A DNA stretch of 43,609 nucleotides from Planctomycetota bacterium (GCA_029552545.1 JAKPDO010000025.1:1-43609); one strand, 5' to 3'; counted from the stretch's first letter, positions 6,722 to 15,872 are shown. Numbers and translations are program-made. Notes: generated by a model not told the origin, from the letters alone.

Positions 6722-8398
6722 ATGGCCTATGCAATCGGTTTGGATTACGGGACCAATTCGGTCCGGTGCGTGATTGTCAATACGGCAAACGGAAAAGAGG
6801 TCGGCACGGCGGTTTATAACTACCCGTCCGGCGAGATGGGGATTCTGCTGGACCGCAAAGACCACAATGTGGCCCGGCAGAATCCGGCGGACTATCTGGA
6901 AGGGCTGGAGGTGACGATTAAGAAATCTCTGGCTCAGGCCAGGAAGAACGACAAGAAATTCCGGGCCGACCAGATTGTAGGCATTGGAGTGGATACGACC
7001 GGCTCGACGCCGATTCCGGTGGATAAGGACGGTGTGCCGCTGGCGATGAAAAAGGAGTTCAAGAAGAATCTGAACGCCTACGTGTGGCTGTGGAAGGACC
7101 ACACGGGCTATGCAGAGGCGGCCGAGATTACGGAGCTGGCGGCGCGGGAACATCCGGAGTATCTGGCCAAGTGCGGCGGGACGTACTCGTCGGAGTGGTT
7201 TTTCAGCAAGATTCTGCACTGCCTGCGGACGGACCCGAAGGTGTTTGATGCGGCCTATACGTGGGTGGAGCATGCCGATTGGATTCCGGCGGTGCTGACC
7301 GGAACGGACCATCCGTCCAAACTGAAACGGTGCCGGTGTGCAGCGGGCCATAAGGCGATGTTTAATGAGGCCTGGGGCGGCTATCCGGCCAAAGAGTTTC
7401 TGTCCAAACTGGACCCGAAACTGGGGGCGCTCCGGGATACGCTGACGGCCACAACGCAGACGGTGGACCAGAAAGCGGGCGACCTGACGGAAGAGTGGGC
7501 CAAACGGCTGGGCTTAAAGCCGGGGATTCCGGTGGCCATGGGGGCGTTTGATGCGCATCTGGGCGGTGTCGGGTCGGGCATCGGGCCGGGGACGCTGGTG
7601 AAAATCATCGGCACGAGCACCTGCGATATGGCGGTGGCGCCGAATACGGCCAAGCTGCCGGATATTCCGGGCATCTGCGGGATTGTAGACGGCTCGATTC
7701 TGCCGGGGTATTTCGGGCTGGAGGCGGGCCAGTCCGCCGTCGGCGATATTTTCAACTGGTTTGTCAACTACATTCAGCCCGGCGGGAAGAAAGAAGGCGA
7801 TCATGCGGCGCTGACGGCCAAGGCCTCCAAACTCAAACCCGGACAATCGGGGCTTTTGGCACTGGACTGGAACAACGGCAACCGCACGATTCTGGTGGAC
7901 CAGCGTCTGACCGGGCTTTTGGTGGGCCAGACGCTTCATACGCGTCCGGAGGAGATTTACCGGGCGCTGGTGGAGGCGACGGCCTTCGGGGCGCTGACGA
8001 TTATCAACCGGTTCGAAGAGTACGGCGTGAAGATTGAGCAGATTATCAACTGCGGCGGCATCTCCGAAAAGAACCCGATGATTATGCAGATTTACGCCGA
8101 TGTGACGGGCCGGGAGATGAAGATTTCCCGTTCGCCCCAGACCTGTGCGCTGGGGGCGGCCATCTGCGGAGCGGTTGTCGGCGGGGCGTATCCGGACTTT
8201 GCCTCAGCACAGAAAGCGATGTGCGGGGTGAAGGCCAAGACCTTCAAGCCCATTGCGGCAAATCATGCGGTTTATAAGCGGCTCTATGGGCTTTATAAGC
8301 AGCTGCATGATGCCTTCGGGACCAAAGGATATAACCAGTCGCTGTACAATGTGATGAAGGACCTGCTGAAGATTAAGGAAGAGGTTCTCAAACAATGA
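6722..8398 (+). CDS. araB: Ribulokinase
   Basis: Phosphorylates L-ribulose with ATP to L-ribulose-5-phosphate in L-arabinose breakdown (cytoplasm). The 558-residue product is a complete FGGY-family carbohydrate kinase. It shows the N-terminal phosphate loop GLDYGTNSVR (7-16), the catalytic aspartate D277 in GAFDAHLGG, the GTSTCDM motif at 298-303, and the C-terminal ATP domain with ALVEATAFGA and INCGGISEKN. The length matches AraB (about 560). The ATG at 6722 follows GAGAGGGG. An upstream in-frame start at 6665 would overlap the symporter gene and add 19 unrelated residues. The last codons overlap the araD start by 4 nt, implying coupled translation. Confidence 0.95.
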   Translation: MAYAIGLDYGTNSVRCVIVNTANGKEVGTAVYNYPSGEMGILLDRKDHNVARQNPADYLEGLEVTIKKSLAQARKNDKKFRADQIVGIGVDTTGSTPIPVDKDGVPLAMKKEFKKNLNAYVWLWKDHTGYAEAAEITELAAREHPEYLAKCGGTYSSEWFFSKILHCLRTDPKVFDAAYTWVEHADWIPAVLTGTDHPSKLKRCRCAAGHKAMFNEAWGGYPAKEFLSKLDPKLGALRDTLTATTQTVDQKAGDLTEEWAKRLGLKPGIPVAMGAFDAHLGGVGSGIGPGTLVKIIGTSTCDMAVAPNTAKLPDIPGICGIVDGSILPGYFGLEAGQSAVGDIFNWFVNYIQPGGKKEGDHAALTAKASKLKPGQSGLLALDWNNGNRTILVDQRLTGLLVGQTLHTRPEEIYRALVEATAFGALTIINRFEEYGVKIEQIINCGGISEKNPMIMQIYADVTGREMKISRSPQTCALGAAICGAVVGGAYPDFASAQKAMCGVKAKTFKPIAANHAVYKRLYGLYKQLHDAFGTKGYNQSLYNVMKDLLKIKEEVLKQ

Positions 8399-9087
8399 TG
8401 CTCAAAGAACTGCGGGAGCAGGTCTGGCAGGCCAACCTTCAGCTGAAAATCCAGAATCTGGTGATTTACAGCTGGGGAAATGTGAGCGGGATTGACCGGG
8501 CCAAAGGGATTGTGCTGATTAAGCCCAGCGGGGTGGATTACGATGCGCTGCGTCCGGAGGACCTGGTGGCGCTGGATTTGGAAGGCCGGGTTGTGGAGGG
8601 GACGCTGCGGCCTTCCTCGGATACACCGACTCATCTGGAATTGTATCGGCGGTTCGAGAAGGTCGGCGGAATCTGCCACACGCATTCGCTCTATGCGACA
8701 ATCTGGGCGCAGGCCTGCCGGGAAATCCCCTGTTTCGGCACAACGCATGCGGACAATTTTTACGGGCCGGTGCCGGTGACGGACCCGATGCAGCCGGAGG
8801 AGATTGAGGGGGATTATGAGCTGAATACCGGCAAGGTGATTGTGCGGCGGTTTGCCGGGCTGGACCCGATGCAGGTGCCGGCGGTTCTGGTGGCCAATCA
8901 CGGTCCGTTTACCTGGGGGCCGAATGCGGAAAAGGCCGTGGAAAATGCGGTGGTGCTGGAGCAGTGTGCCCAGATGGCTCTGGGGACGCTGCAGCTGAAC
9001 CCGGAGCAGCCGGAGATTTCTCGCGTTTTGCTGGACAAACACTACCTCCGCAAGCACGGCAAGAACGCCTACTACGGACAAAAATAA
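8395..9087 (+). CDS. araD: L-ribulose-5-phosphate 4-epimerase
   Basis: Zn2+-dependent class II aldolase-family enzyme that converts L-ribulose-5-P to D-xylulose-5-P, feeding the pentose phosphate pathway. All hallmarks are present in 230 residues: D76 in SSDTPTH, zinc ligands H95 and H97 in CHTHS, D120 in THADNFYG, third zinc ligand H169 in ANHGPF, and the C-terminal Tyr motif NAYYGQ. The start ATG overlaps the araB stop (ATGA); a second ATG follows directly. It ends the arabinose operon and is 22 nt from the convergent arabinofuranosidase gene. No araA (isomerase) is found in the window, so the pathway must be completed elsewhere. Confidence 0.95.
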   Translation: MMLKELREQVWQANLQLKIQNLVIYSWGNVSGIDRAKGIVLIKPSGVDYDALRPEDLVALDLEGRVVEGTLRPSSDTPTHLELYRRFEKVGGICHTHSLYATIWAQACREIPCFGTTHADNFYGPVPVTDPMQPEEIEGDYELNTGKVIVRRFAGLDPMQVPAVLVANHGPFTWGPNAEKAVENAVVLEQCAQMALGTLQLNPEQPEISRVLLDKHYLRKHGKNAYYGQK

Positions 9088-9109
9088 TCAAGCGGCCAAA
9101 GCCGGCCCG

Positions 9110-11086
9110 TCAGTTTTTGCCTGGAATCCGAAGAATCGTCAGGGAATAAGGGGCGGCGGTAAAGGGCTGTTTGTCACGCAGGGTTATGGGGGCGGTTTCG
9201 GGGGTGACGTCGTTCGGGGAGCGGAACGTATTGCAGGCGTCGGGCGTCTCGGCCGTCAGGAGGGTTTGAATAACCGCAGTTTCCGTTTGAGGCAGACCCT
9301 GCAGATTCAGTGTGAGCGTAAGGGCTTGGGCCTCTCCATTGACCATTTTCACAATAATATCCCCGGTTCGGCTGTCTCGGACGGCGGAGAAGGCGAAGCG
9401 TTTTTCATCCGGCAGCGGCTGGTCGAAGTCTGCCAGCAGATATCGGTCGCCTGCATGGGTGCTGAAGAGCATCTGGACGTAATAGTTGGCGGTCCGAAGG
9501 ATCTCTGTGTTGGTAAAATAGATAAGATTCGGGTTCCACTGGGTATTTCCCTGTTTGCCGAGCAGGGGGGCATAGGAGGCCATTCGAACCAGGTCTCCGT
9601 TTCGTTCGAGGGCGGTCATATAGGCGGCCTCGGCCAGGGCGGAACGGAGGGTGTTTCGGCGGTCGGGTTCATGGGCGGCGTATTCACCCAGATAGACTTT
9701 TGATTTGGCGCGGTCGTATCGATCGAATCGCTTCAGGTTGCTCCAGAACCACTGGGGGGATTTGTAGCTGTGTTCATCGACCATTTCGAGGTTGAGAGCG
9801 TCGGCAAATTTCCAGCCCTCTTCATAGTCGAATCCTTCGGGGTTCGGCCCGACAGTGCCGATGACCGTGATGTCGGGGTATTTGGCTTTGACGGCCCGAT
9901 AGAGCATTTCGAAGCGTTCCCGGAAAGCGGGTGTCATGGCATCTTCATTTCCAATGCCCAGATATTTGAGGTGGAAGGGTTCGGGGTGTCCGGCCTGGGC
10001 CCGCAGACGGCCCCAGGTCGAGTCCGGGGCGCCGTTGGCCCATTCGATCAGGTCCAGTACCTCCTGGATGTACTCGGGCATTTTCTCGAGGGGGATGGCC
10101 TGCTGGCCGACACCCCAGTACCGGTCGGTGTTTTGGCAGGACACGCCGGCGGCCACGACCGGAACCGGTTCAGCACCGATGTCCTCGCAGAATTGGAAGT
10201 ATTCAAAATAGCCCAGTCCGACGGTTTGGTGATAGCGCCAGATGTTCTTTTGGGCTTTTCGCAGCTCCACGGGGCCGATGGTGTCTTTCCAGCGGTAGAG
10301 ATTGCTGAGCCCGTCGCCGTGAACCAGACAGCCCCCGGGGAAGCGGACAAAGCGGGGTTTTAAGTCGGCAATCACTTCCGCCAGGTCGCGGCGGAGGCCG
10401 TTTTTGCGGTTTTTGAATGTGTTTTGCGGAAACAGGGAGACCATATCGAGATAGATGACGCCGTCTCCGTGAATCCAGAGGACAATTCGGCCGCTGTCTG
10501 TGGTTTCTTTGGGATGTAATACGGCGGAATACTGTTTCCAGTCGGGGCTCAGGGGCGGCAGGTCGCGGCTGTCCAGAATGATTCCGTCGCGGGATTCGAG
10601 GCAGACCTGCCAGGAGAAATGTCTGCCGGGCTGCTGTCGGGCGAAGACGGAAAAGGTGTAGGACTCGCCGGCCTTGAGGACAATGCCGTCAAAGCCGCTG
10701 TTGGACAGGCCGACGGCGCTTCCTTCCCGTCCGGCGCGGCAGTGAAGCTCCAGATAGCGGGAATTGTTGGGACCGAGCGGGCGGGCATCGCCGATATAGG
10801 CGGTGCCGTCACCGGAGCCGCGTTTGAGCAGCTGCCAGCCGGTCAGGGCGTTCCAGTCGGGTCTGTCGAGGGCGGAATATTCAAAGGAGCGGTTCTGAAC
10901 CAGTTCGGCATATAACCCTCCGTCGGCGGCATAGTTAAGGTCTTCGAAAAAAATTCCGAACAGCATCGGGCTGATGGGTTTGCCGGGGGAATCGGTCCGG
11001 ATGGTTAAGGTCAGTGCCTGAACGGGAGAAAGGAAGACCGAAAGAGCCCAAACGGCCGGCAGGAAGAGACATTGGGAAAACCGCAT
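9110..11086 (-). CDS. Secreted GH51 alpha-L-arabinofuranosidase
   Basis: Retaining glycoside hydrolase that releases terminal L-arabinofuranose from arabinan or arabinoxylan. The 658-residue product has a signal peptide (about 1-24, ending SPVQA) and an N-terminal beta-sandwich resembling a CBM4/9-like carbohydrate-binding module (about 55-215). The GH51 barrel carries acid/base E381 in GIGNEDAM and nucleophile E468 in YLGEYAAH, and a C-terminal beta domain ends the protein. FVRFPGGC near 247 is also typical. ATG at 11086 is preferred because GGAGGA lies 10 nt upstream on the minus strand; the earlier ATG at 11104 overlaps that site. It is convergent to the araD operon and logically supplies its substrate. 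Confidence 0.93.
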   Translation of the reverse strand: MRFSQCLFLPAVWALSVFLSPVQALTLTIRTDSPGKPISPMLFGIFFEDLNYAADGGLYAELVQNRSFEYSALDRPDWNALTGWQLLKRGSGDGTAYIGDARPLGPNNSRYLELHCRAGREGSAVGLSNSGFDGIVLKAGESYTFSVFARQQPGRHFSWQVCLESRDGIILDSRDLPPLSPDWKQYSAVLHPKETTDSGRIVLWIHGDGVIYLDMVSLFPQNTFKNRKNGLRRDLAEVIADLKPRFVRFPGGCLVHGDGLSNLYRWKDTIGPVELRKAQKNIWRYHQTVGLGYFEYFQFCEDIGAEPVPVVAAGVSCQNTDRYWGVGQQAIPLEKMPEYIQEVLDLIEWANGAPDSTWGRLRAQAGHPEPFHLKYLGIGNEDAMTPAFRERFEMLYRAVKAKYPDITVIGTVGPNPEGFDYEEGWKFADALNLEMVDEHSYKSPQWFWSNLKRFDRYDRAKSKVYLGEYAAHEPDRRNTLRSALAEAAYMTALERNGDLVRMASYAPLLGKQGNTQWNPNLIYFTNTEILRTANYYVQMLFSTHAGDRYLLADFDQPLPDEKRFAFSAVRDSRTGDIIVKMVNGEAQALTLTLNLQGLPQTETAVIQTLLTAETPDACNTFRSPNDVTPETAPITLRDKQPFTAAPYSLTILRIPGKN

Positions 11087-11113
11087 GTCTGTGCAATCCT
11101 CCATTTTTCACTC

Positions 11114-11142
11114 AGCGTATCGTCGAATCACGGTGCCGTCAA
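11114..11142 (-). promoter_or_regulatory. Candidate promoter of the arabinofuranosidase gene
   Basis: On the minus strand TTGACG (11137-11142) is followed by 17 nt and TACGCT (11114-11119). The -35 box matches 5 of 6 and the -10 box 3 of 6. It lies about 28 nt before the preferred start, back to back with the + strand promoter at 11166-11194. Confidence 0.4.
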
Positions 11143-11165
11143 GGAGGACTTTTCTTGGGTTCAGA

Positions 11166-11194
11166 TTGATTCTGCGGCGAAAGGGGGGTATAAT
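11166..11194 (+). promoter_or_regulatory. Sigma70-type promoter of the small lipoprotein gene
   Basis: TTGATT at 11166-11171, a 17-nt spacer, and a perfect TATAAT at 11189-11194, about 50 nt before the start codon. This is one of the best promoter matches in the window. Confidence 0.7.
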
Positions 11195-11246
11195 GTGTTT
11201 TGGAGTTTGCGGACAGGAAGAATCTTTTTGAATCGGAGCGTGCAGG

Positions 11247-11576
11247 ATGGCCACATCAATTCGACTCTGTTGTGCAGTGCTGGCGGTGCTGATGCTGGGA
11301 ACAGGATGCCAGGAAAGCGGACGCAGGATCGATCGGAGAGCCCAGCTGGTCGGGCAGGAAAATCTGCAGCTCAAAAAGCAGATTCAGGAAAAGGACCGGG
11401 AGATTGAACGGCTGAAGAAGGAGATTGAAGCCCTTCAGGAAAAGGCACAGAAGGATGAAGAGCTTCACGGTCAGACGTATACGAAGATGATGGAAATTGT
11501 TGCGGACCTTACCGCCCAGCTGGAGGCGTGCAAGGCGGGACAGCCGCTGCCGGAACAACCGGCCCAGCCGCAGTGA
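11247..11576 (+). CDS. Small coiled-coil lipoprotein
   Basis: A 109-residue predicted lipoprotein. A hydrophobic N-terminus ends in the lipobox LGTGC (C21). A strongly charged helix follows at about 35-75 (QLKKQIQEKDREIERLKKEI), with clear heptads and so likely a coiled coil, and the tail is Pro/Gln-rich (LPEQPAQPQ). The layout is reminiscent of small outer-membrane-associated lipoproteins such as Lpp-type spacers, but there is no terminal Lys for peptidoglycan linkage and no homology is claimed. It has its own TATAAT promoter and is divergent from the arabinofuranosidase gene. Its function is unknown. Confidence 0.75.
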   Translation: MATSIRLCCAVLAVLMLGTGCQESGRRIDRRAQLVGQENLQLKKQIQEKDREIERLKKEIEALQEKAQKDEELHGQTYTKMMEIVADLTAQLEACKAGQPLPEQPAQPQ

Positions 11577-11725
11577 TTTCGACAGACATCTTTCCCCACA
11601 GGAGGCGCGGGGAGAGGAAAGCTGTTTTTCATTTCGGTCTTTCTGAACAATCTTTTCAGGATTTCAGTAATAAAAAGGGTGTTCTTGTCGTCCATTTATA
11701 AGGGCGCTCTTTCTGTTTACAGCGT

Positions 11726-11753
11726 TTGACCGGATAGAGATTTTTGTTAGGAT
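11726..11753 (+). promoter_or_regulatory. Candidate promoter of the HEAT-repeat gene
   Basis: TTGACC at 11726-11731, a 16-nt spacer, and TAGGAT at 11748-11753, about 50 nt upstream of the GTG start. The rest of the 226-nt gap from 11577 holds no gene or clear terminator. Confidence 0.45.
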
Positions 11754-11802
11754 AGGGCTGTTTTAGCCGAAGAATAATTCGGAGTAGAATCAAGGATTAC
11801 TT

Positions 11803-14049
11803 GTGCGAAAAGTTTTGTTCAGAGTGCTGGTTTTGTTGTCGGCGGCGGCTGCTGCGGTATCTGATGTGAGGTATTCCGCCGGTGCAGGAGGGGCCGGCGG
11901 AACGGTTCTTTTGGGTGCACAAGAGGAGTCGGGTCGTCAGCTTCGTGTTTACAGCGAAGCCCTTTTGCAGGGCAGCAGCGATGAAGTGCGGGTTGATGCG
12001 GCGATTGGTTTGCTGTTAAGACAGGATGCGGCAGGGCGGGAGGTTTTGATAAAGGCCTTGCGAGCGTCCGATAATTCTCCTGCTCGAGCGGCGGTTTGTC
12101 GGGCGCTGATTCGCAGTCGCGGGTTGGGGGCGAATGTCGTGCCCGCTGAGCTTTTTGTCGAACCGCTGATTGAGGTTTTAATCGGTGCGGACGATGCGGT
12201 ATCGAAGCTGGCGGCTGAAGCACTTTTAATCTATCGTTTTTCCGATATTGAGTCCCCGTTGACTTCTGTCGTAAAAGACGGTCAGCGGGATCTAAAGATA
12301 CGTCTGAAGGGGATTTATGCGCTGCAGGTTCGCACAGAGCCGCAGGCCTTTCGGCTTTTGATTCAATTACTGGACGACTCGAATCCGGAAATTCAGCAGG
12401 CCGCCGAGCGTTCTCTTCAGGAATCGTTTGGAATTCCGATTGGGACAGGTCGGCAGGTTTGGACGGCAATTTTAGAACAGCTTCGCCAGAAAAGCCCTGA
12501 AGATATTCGTCGGGAGCGGCTTCTTCGGCAGGAAATGCGTCTCCGGGAGGTTCAGGAGGAACGGGACCGCTGGCAGCGTCTTTATTTGTCGGCACTGGAT
12601 AATGAATTTGAAATTCAGCCGCCGGAAGTGCGCGGAAAATATTTGCTGGAACGTCTGAATTCGGATTTGGCACCGATTCGGCTGTGGGCGCTTCGGAAAA
12701 TCAATCGACTCAGCGGGGACATCGAGCCGTCTTTGCGGGAACGGCTTTTGGCCCTTGTCGGGGATTCCGATCGGGATGTGCGTTTCCAGGCGGCCCGCGT
12801 GCTGACAACAATGAGTGCCCTGAACCCGGCGGAAAAACTTCTGGAACAGCATAAGAAGGAGACAGATTCGCAGGTTTCGATGGCTCTCTTTGAAGCATTG
12901 GGCGAGGCCTGTTATTTTGCCTTATCGCCCGGCTCGAATATCACTCTGCCGGAGTCGATGCCGAATGAAGTGCTTGAATTGTCTTTACAATATTTGAAGA
13001 ATGAGCAGCCGGCAGCGGCCAAATTGGGTGCTGAGGTTCTTCGCAAGCTGCTGGAGCGGGTTCAGGTGGATTCATTTCAGGCGACGGTCTATTTGACATC
13101 GCTGGTGGAACGGTATCGTCAGTCTGCTGCGGGCGGCAAAAGCGGGACTTTGCCGGGCGATTTGCTGATGATTATGGCCCGGCTGGCTGCACAGGGGTAT
13201 CAGAGGGAGCCGGCAGGACATCTTTTCCATCAGGTTTTCATAGAGGCCGTATCAGATACAAACAGTCCTGAAGTCCGGTTGGCAGCAGCGACGGGGTTGA
13301 TAGGAATCGATAAAAACGAGGCCTTCCGGATTTTTAAGGAAAAGGGGCTTGCGTCGGATTCCAATTCCGGGATTCGTCAGGTGGTTTTTGAACTGGCCGG
13401 ACAAATTGGCACCAAAGAAGACCTTGAATGGCTCTCTGCCTATACAGGAGGGAACGGGACATCGGATGGTGCCTGGCAGGCATTTCGGGCTATTTTACAA
13501 AGGCAGACGACGGACGTTTGTATCTATTGGGCTAAAAAAGGGGCGGAAGGGGGATTTCTGCCGGAACGGACACGTCTGATATGGGAAACGGCCGAACAAA
13601 AAGCAACGGCGGAGTCTTCGGGGCAACTGTTGGAGGAGATTTGGTCGAATCTTTTGAAACTTGCGGAGGCAGGGAAAGATTATGCCCAAATAATAGAGAT
13701 TGGAAAAAGGATTAAAGCGGGGAATTCTCGTCCGGAGTTTGTGGATTTGGTTAATCCTGTATTGCTTCGCGCTGCCTTGTTTTCCCAGCAAAAGAATCTG
13801 ACGGAATCGATTTTGAAAGAGACTTTGGGAAAAGGAGATGTTGGAAAGGGACATCCGATATCTGGTATAGAAGAATATTTAAGTGCATCTGAGGGAAAAG
13901 AAGAGGAAAAAAAGAGTTTTCTTGAGAACTTGAAAGAAAACTATAATAATTATCCAAATAATCCTGAATGGTCATCGCAGATTCAATTGTGGTATGAAAA
14001 ATATTATCCAAAGCCAGAAGAAAAGCCGGCAACAAATCCTACGCCATAA
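11803..14049 (+). CDS. Large secreted HEAT-repeat-like protein
   Basis: A 748-residue predicted exported protein of unknown function. It starts at GTG with AAGGA upstream and has an N-terminal hydrophobic segment (about 4-20). Most of the chain is alpha-helical with repeating units of the HEAT/armadillo type, such as VRVDAAIGLLLR, AVSKLAAEALLIY, IQQAAERSLQE and VRFQAARVLTTM. A long charged helix at about 230-262 (RRERLLRQEMRLREVQEERD) may be a coiled coil. The tail is Lys/Glu/Asn-rich, then Pro-rich. HEAT solenoids mediate protein binding, so a scaffold role is an inference. The last 130 or so codons turn clearly more A/T-rich than the rest, continuing into the A/T-rich spacer downstream. It is not part of the following translation operon. 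Confidence 0.75.
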   Translation: MRKVLFRVLVLLSAAAAAVSDVRYSAGAGGAGGTVLLGAQEESGRQLRVYSEALLQGSSDEVRVDAAIGLLLRQDAAGREVLIKALRASDNSPARAAVCRALIRSRGLGANVVPAELFVEPLIEVLIGADDAVSKLAAEALLIYRFSDIESPLTSVVKDGQRDLKIRLKGIYALQVRTEPQAFRLLIQLLDDSNPEIQQAAERSLQESFGIPIGTGRQVWTAILEQLRQKSPEDIRRERLLRQEMRLREVQEERDRWQRLYLSALDNEFEIQPPEVRGKYLLERLNSDLAPIRLWALRKINRLSGDIEPSLRERLLALVGDSDRDVRFQAARVLTTMSALNPAEKLLEQHKKETDSQVSMALFEALGEACYFALSPGSNITLPESMPNEVLELSLQYLKNEQPAAAKLGAEVLRKLLERVQVDSFQATVYLTSLVERYRQSAAGGKSGTLPGDLLMIMARLAAQGYQREPAGHLFHQVFIEAVSDTNSPEVRLAAATGLIGIDKNEAFRIFKEKGLASDSNSGIRQVVFELAGQIGTKEDLEWLSAYTGGNGTSDGAWQAFRAILQRQTTDVCIYWAKKGAEGGFLPERTRLIWETAEQKATAESSGQLLEEIWSNLLKLAEAGKDYAQIIEIGKRIKAGNSRPEFVDLVNPVLLRAALFSQQKNLTESILKETLGKGDVGKGHPISGIEEYLSASEGKEEEKKSFLENLKENYNNYPNNPEWSSQIQLWYEKYYPKPEEKPATNPTP

Positions 14050-14127
14050 AGACAAAAAAGGATATGTCTTATCTTGTAATTTTTGAAAAAAAGCGAAAAA
14101 ATCTTAAAAAAAATTAGTTTTTTGTAT

Positions 14128-14156
14128 TTGCACTTCTATTTGGCTCTGTATATACT
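14128..14156 (+). promoter_or_regulatory. Promoter with A/T-tract upstream element for the tRNA-Thr/tuf operon
   Basis: TTGCAC at 14128-14133, a 17-nt spacer, and TATACT at 14151-14156 (5 of 6). The 60 nt before the -35 box hold repeated A- and T-tracts (14081-14126), as in UP elements of strong ribosomal promoters. The leader to tRNA-Thr is about 125 nt. The gap 14050-14287 contains no credible gene. Confidence 0.6.
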
Positions 14157-14287
14157 CTCCCTTTTACAAAAACCATTAATACAGAGAGATTGTCTAAAGA
14201 TTCTTGTCTGGTCATTGGTTTTTCAGGCCGGAACAAGAGGGTTATTTTTTGTACCGAGTTCGGTAAGGGCTGGAAGGGAATCGGTTT

Positions 14288-14360
<73 letters not shown>

Positions 14361-14535
14361 GGAGAATCAGGCATTGGCCGAAGGGGCCTTATGCTGCGTA
14401 TTTGAGTCAGAGGCGGCGTCAGGCTGGTCCTTGCGGGCCGGAGATGATAAAACGTCAATGTGATTAATAAAACGGGAGATTCAAGAATCCTTCCCTGAGC
14501 AGGAAAAAGGACTTCAGAAACAGGAGACTCAAGAC

Positions 14536-15762
14536 ATGGCGAAGGCAGTATTTGAACGAAAGAAACCGCATATTAATGTGGGAACGATTGGACATGTAGA
14601 CCACGGCAAGACGACCTTGACAGCGGCGATTACGCGTGTCTGCGAATTGTGCGGCTGGTCAAAGTTTAAGTCGTATGATGATATTGCCAAGGCGTCTGAA
14701 TCGCAGGGCCGCCGTGACGAGACGAAGATTCTGACGATTGCTACGGCTCACGTGGAATATGAAACGGAAACTCGTCACTATGCTCACGTGGACTGCCCGG
14801 GACATGCGGACTATGTGAAGAACATGATTACGGGAGCTGCTCAGATGGACGGGGCGATTCTGGTGGTTTCGGCCAGCGACGGCCCGATGCCGCAGACCCG
14901 CGAGCATATTCTTCTGGCCCGTCAGGTAAACGTGCCGAGAATTGTGGTCTTCCTGAACAAGGTGGATTTGGTGGATGACCCGGAACTGCTGGATTTGGTG
15001 GAGATGGAGCTTCGCGAGCTTCTGAACAAGTACAACTTCCCGGGTGATGACACGCCGATTATTCGGGGTGTTGCCAACCAGGCGATGCGGGCTCAGTCTC
15101 TGGATGATCCTGCCTGCAAGCCGATTCTTGAGCTTCTGAAGGTGATGGATGAATATATTCCGATTCCGCAGCGTGAAATCGACAAGCCGTTCCTGATGCC
15201 GGTGGAAGACGTGTTCAGCATTAAGGGGCGAGGCACCGTCGGCACCGGCCGTATTGAGCGCGGTGTTGTGCGGGTCGGCGATGAAGTGGAAATCGTCGGT
15301 CTGGCCAAAGAAACCCGCAAGACGACGGTCACGGGTGTGGAAATGTTCAACAAGACGCTGGATGAAGGGCAGGCGGGTGATAACGTCGGTCTGCTGCTGC
15401 GGGGCGTTGAAAAGAAGGAACTGGAGCGCGGACAGGTTCTGGCCAAGCCGGGAACGGTTACGCCGCACACGCAGTTTAATGCGGAAGTGTACGTGCTGAC
15501 GAAAGAGGAAGGCGGCCGTCATACGCCGTTCTTTGCCGGTTATCGTCCGCAGTTCTTCTTCCGGACGACCGACGTGACCGGAACGATTAAGGAAATCAAG
15601 AGCCGCGAAGGCAAACCGGTTGAAATGTGCATGCCCGGCGACAACATCGAAATGAGCGTAGAGATTATCTCTCCGATTGCGATGGAAGAAGGGCTTCGTT
15701 TCGCGATTCGTGAAGGCGGCCGGACTGTCGGCGCCGGTGTGGTGACCAAGATTCTGGCGTAG
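14536..15762 (+). CDS. tuf: Translation elongation factor EF-Tu
   Basis: Delivers aminoacyl-tRNA to the ribosome as a GTP complex. The 408-residue product has the P-loop GHVDHGKT (19-26), DCPGH with catalytic H90 (86-90), NKVD (141-144), and complete domains 2 and 3 ending [13 protein letters not shown]. It is longer than most EF-Tu (about 394), and the switch I region is unusual. Where most bacteria have EEKARGITIN, this protein has a Glu/Arg/Lys-rich stretch leading to [13 protein letters not shown]. The magnesium-binding Thr is kept as T67 but the preceding Arg-Gly is lost. I recall similar remodelling in other planctomycetes, but this is unverified. CAGGAG precedes the ATG. It lies between tRNA-Thr and rpmG. 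Confidence 0.97.
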   Translation: MAKAVFERKKPHINVGTIGHVDHGKTTLTAAITRVCELCGWSKFKSYDDIAKASESQGRRDETKILTIATAHVEYETETRHYAHVDCPGHADYVKNMITGAAQMDGAILVVSASDGPMPQTREHILLARQVNVPRIVVFLNKVDLVDDPELLDLVEMELRELLNKYNFPGDDTPIIRGVANQAMRAQSLDDPACKPILELLKVMDEYIPIPQREIDKPFLMPVEDVFSIKGRGTVGTGRIERGVVRVGDEVEIVGLAKETRKTTVTGVEMFNKTLDEGQAGDNVGLLLRGVEKKELERGQVLAKPGTVTPHTQFNAEVYVLTKEEGGRHTPFFAGYRPQFFFRTTDVTGTIKEIKSREGKPVEMCMPGDNIEMSVEIISPIAMEEGLRFAIREGGRTVGAGVVTKILA

Positions 15763-15784
15763 CAGGATACGGAAGAATTCAGGG

Positions 15785-15826
15785 GGTGCCGCCGAGTTAT
15801 ATGCGGCACCTTCTTTCCCTTTTTTG
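15785..15826 (+). terminator. Intrinsic terminator or attenuator after tuf
   Basis: The stem GGTGCCGC (15785-15792) pairs with GCGGCACC (15803-15810) across a 10-nt loop, followed by a T-rich run TTCTTTCCCTTTTTT. The T-run is broken by C, so partial readthrough into rpmG is likely, setting a higher EF-Tu level than the downstream genes. Confidence 0.65.
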
Positions 15827-15872
15827 CCCCGGATTTGCAGGCCGTGCAGAATCAGAGGGTGTCGAGGTTTTT

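Noticed and set aside
9088..9120. Bidirectional terminator between araD and the arabinofuranosidase gene
   Set aside because: Only a 4-bp CGGC/GCCG stem is present and the T-run is inside the convergent coding region; too weak to call.
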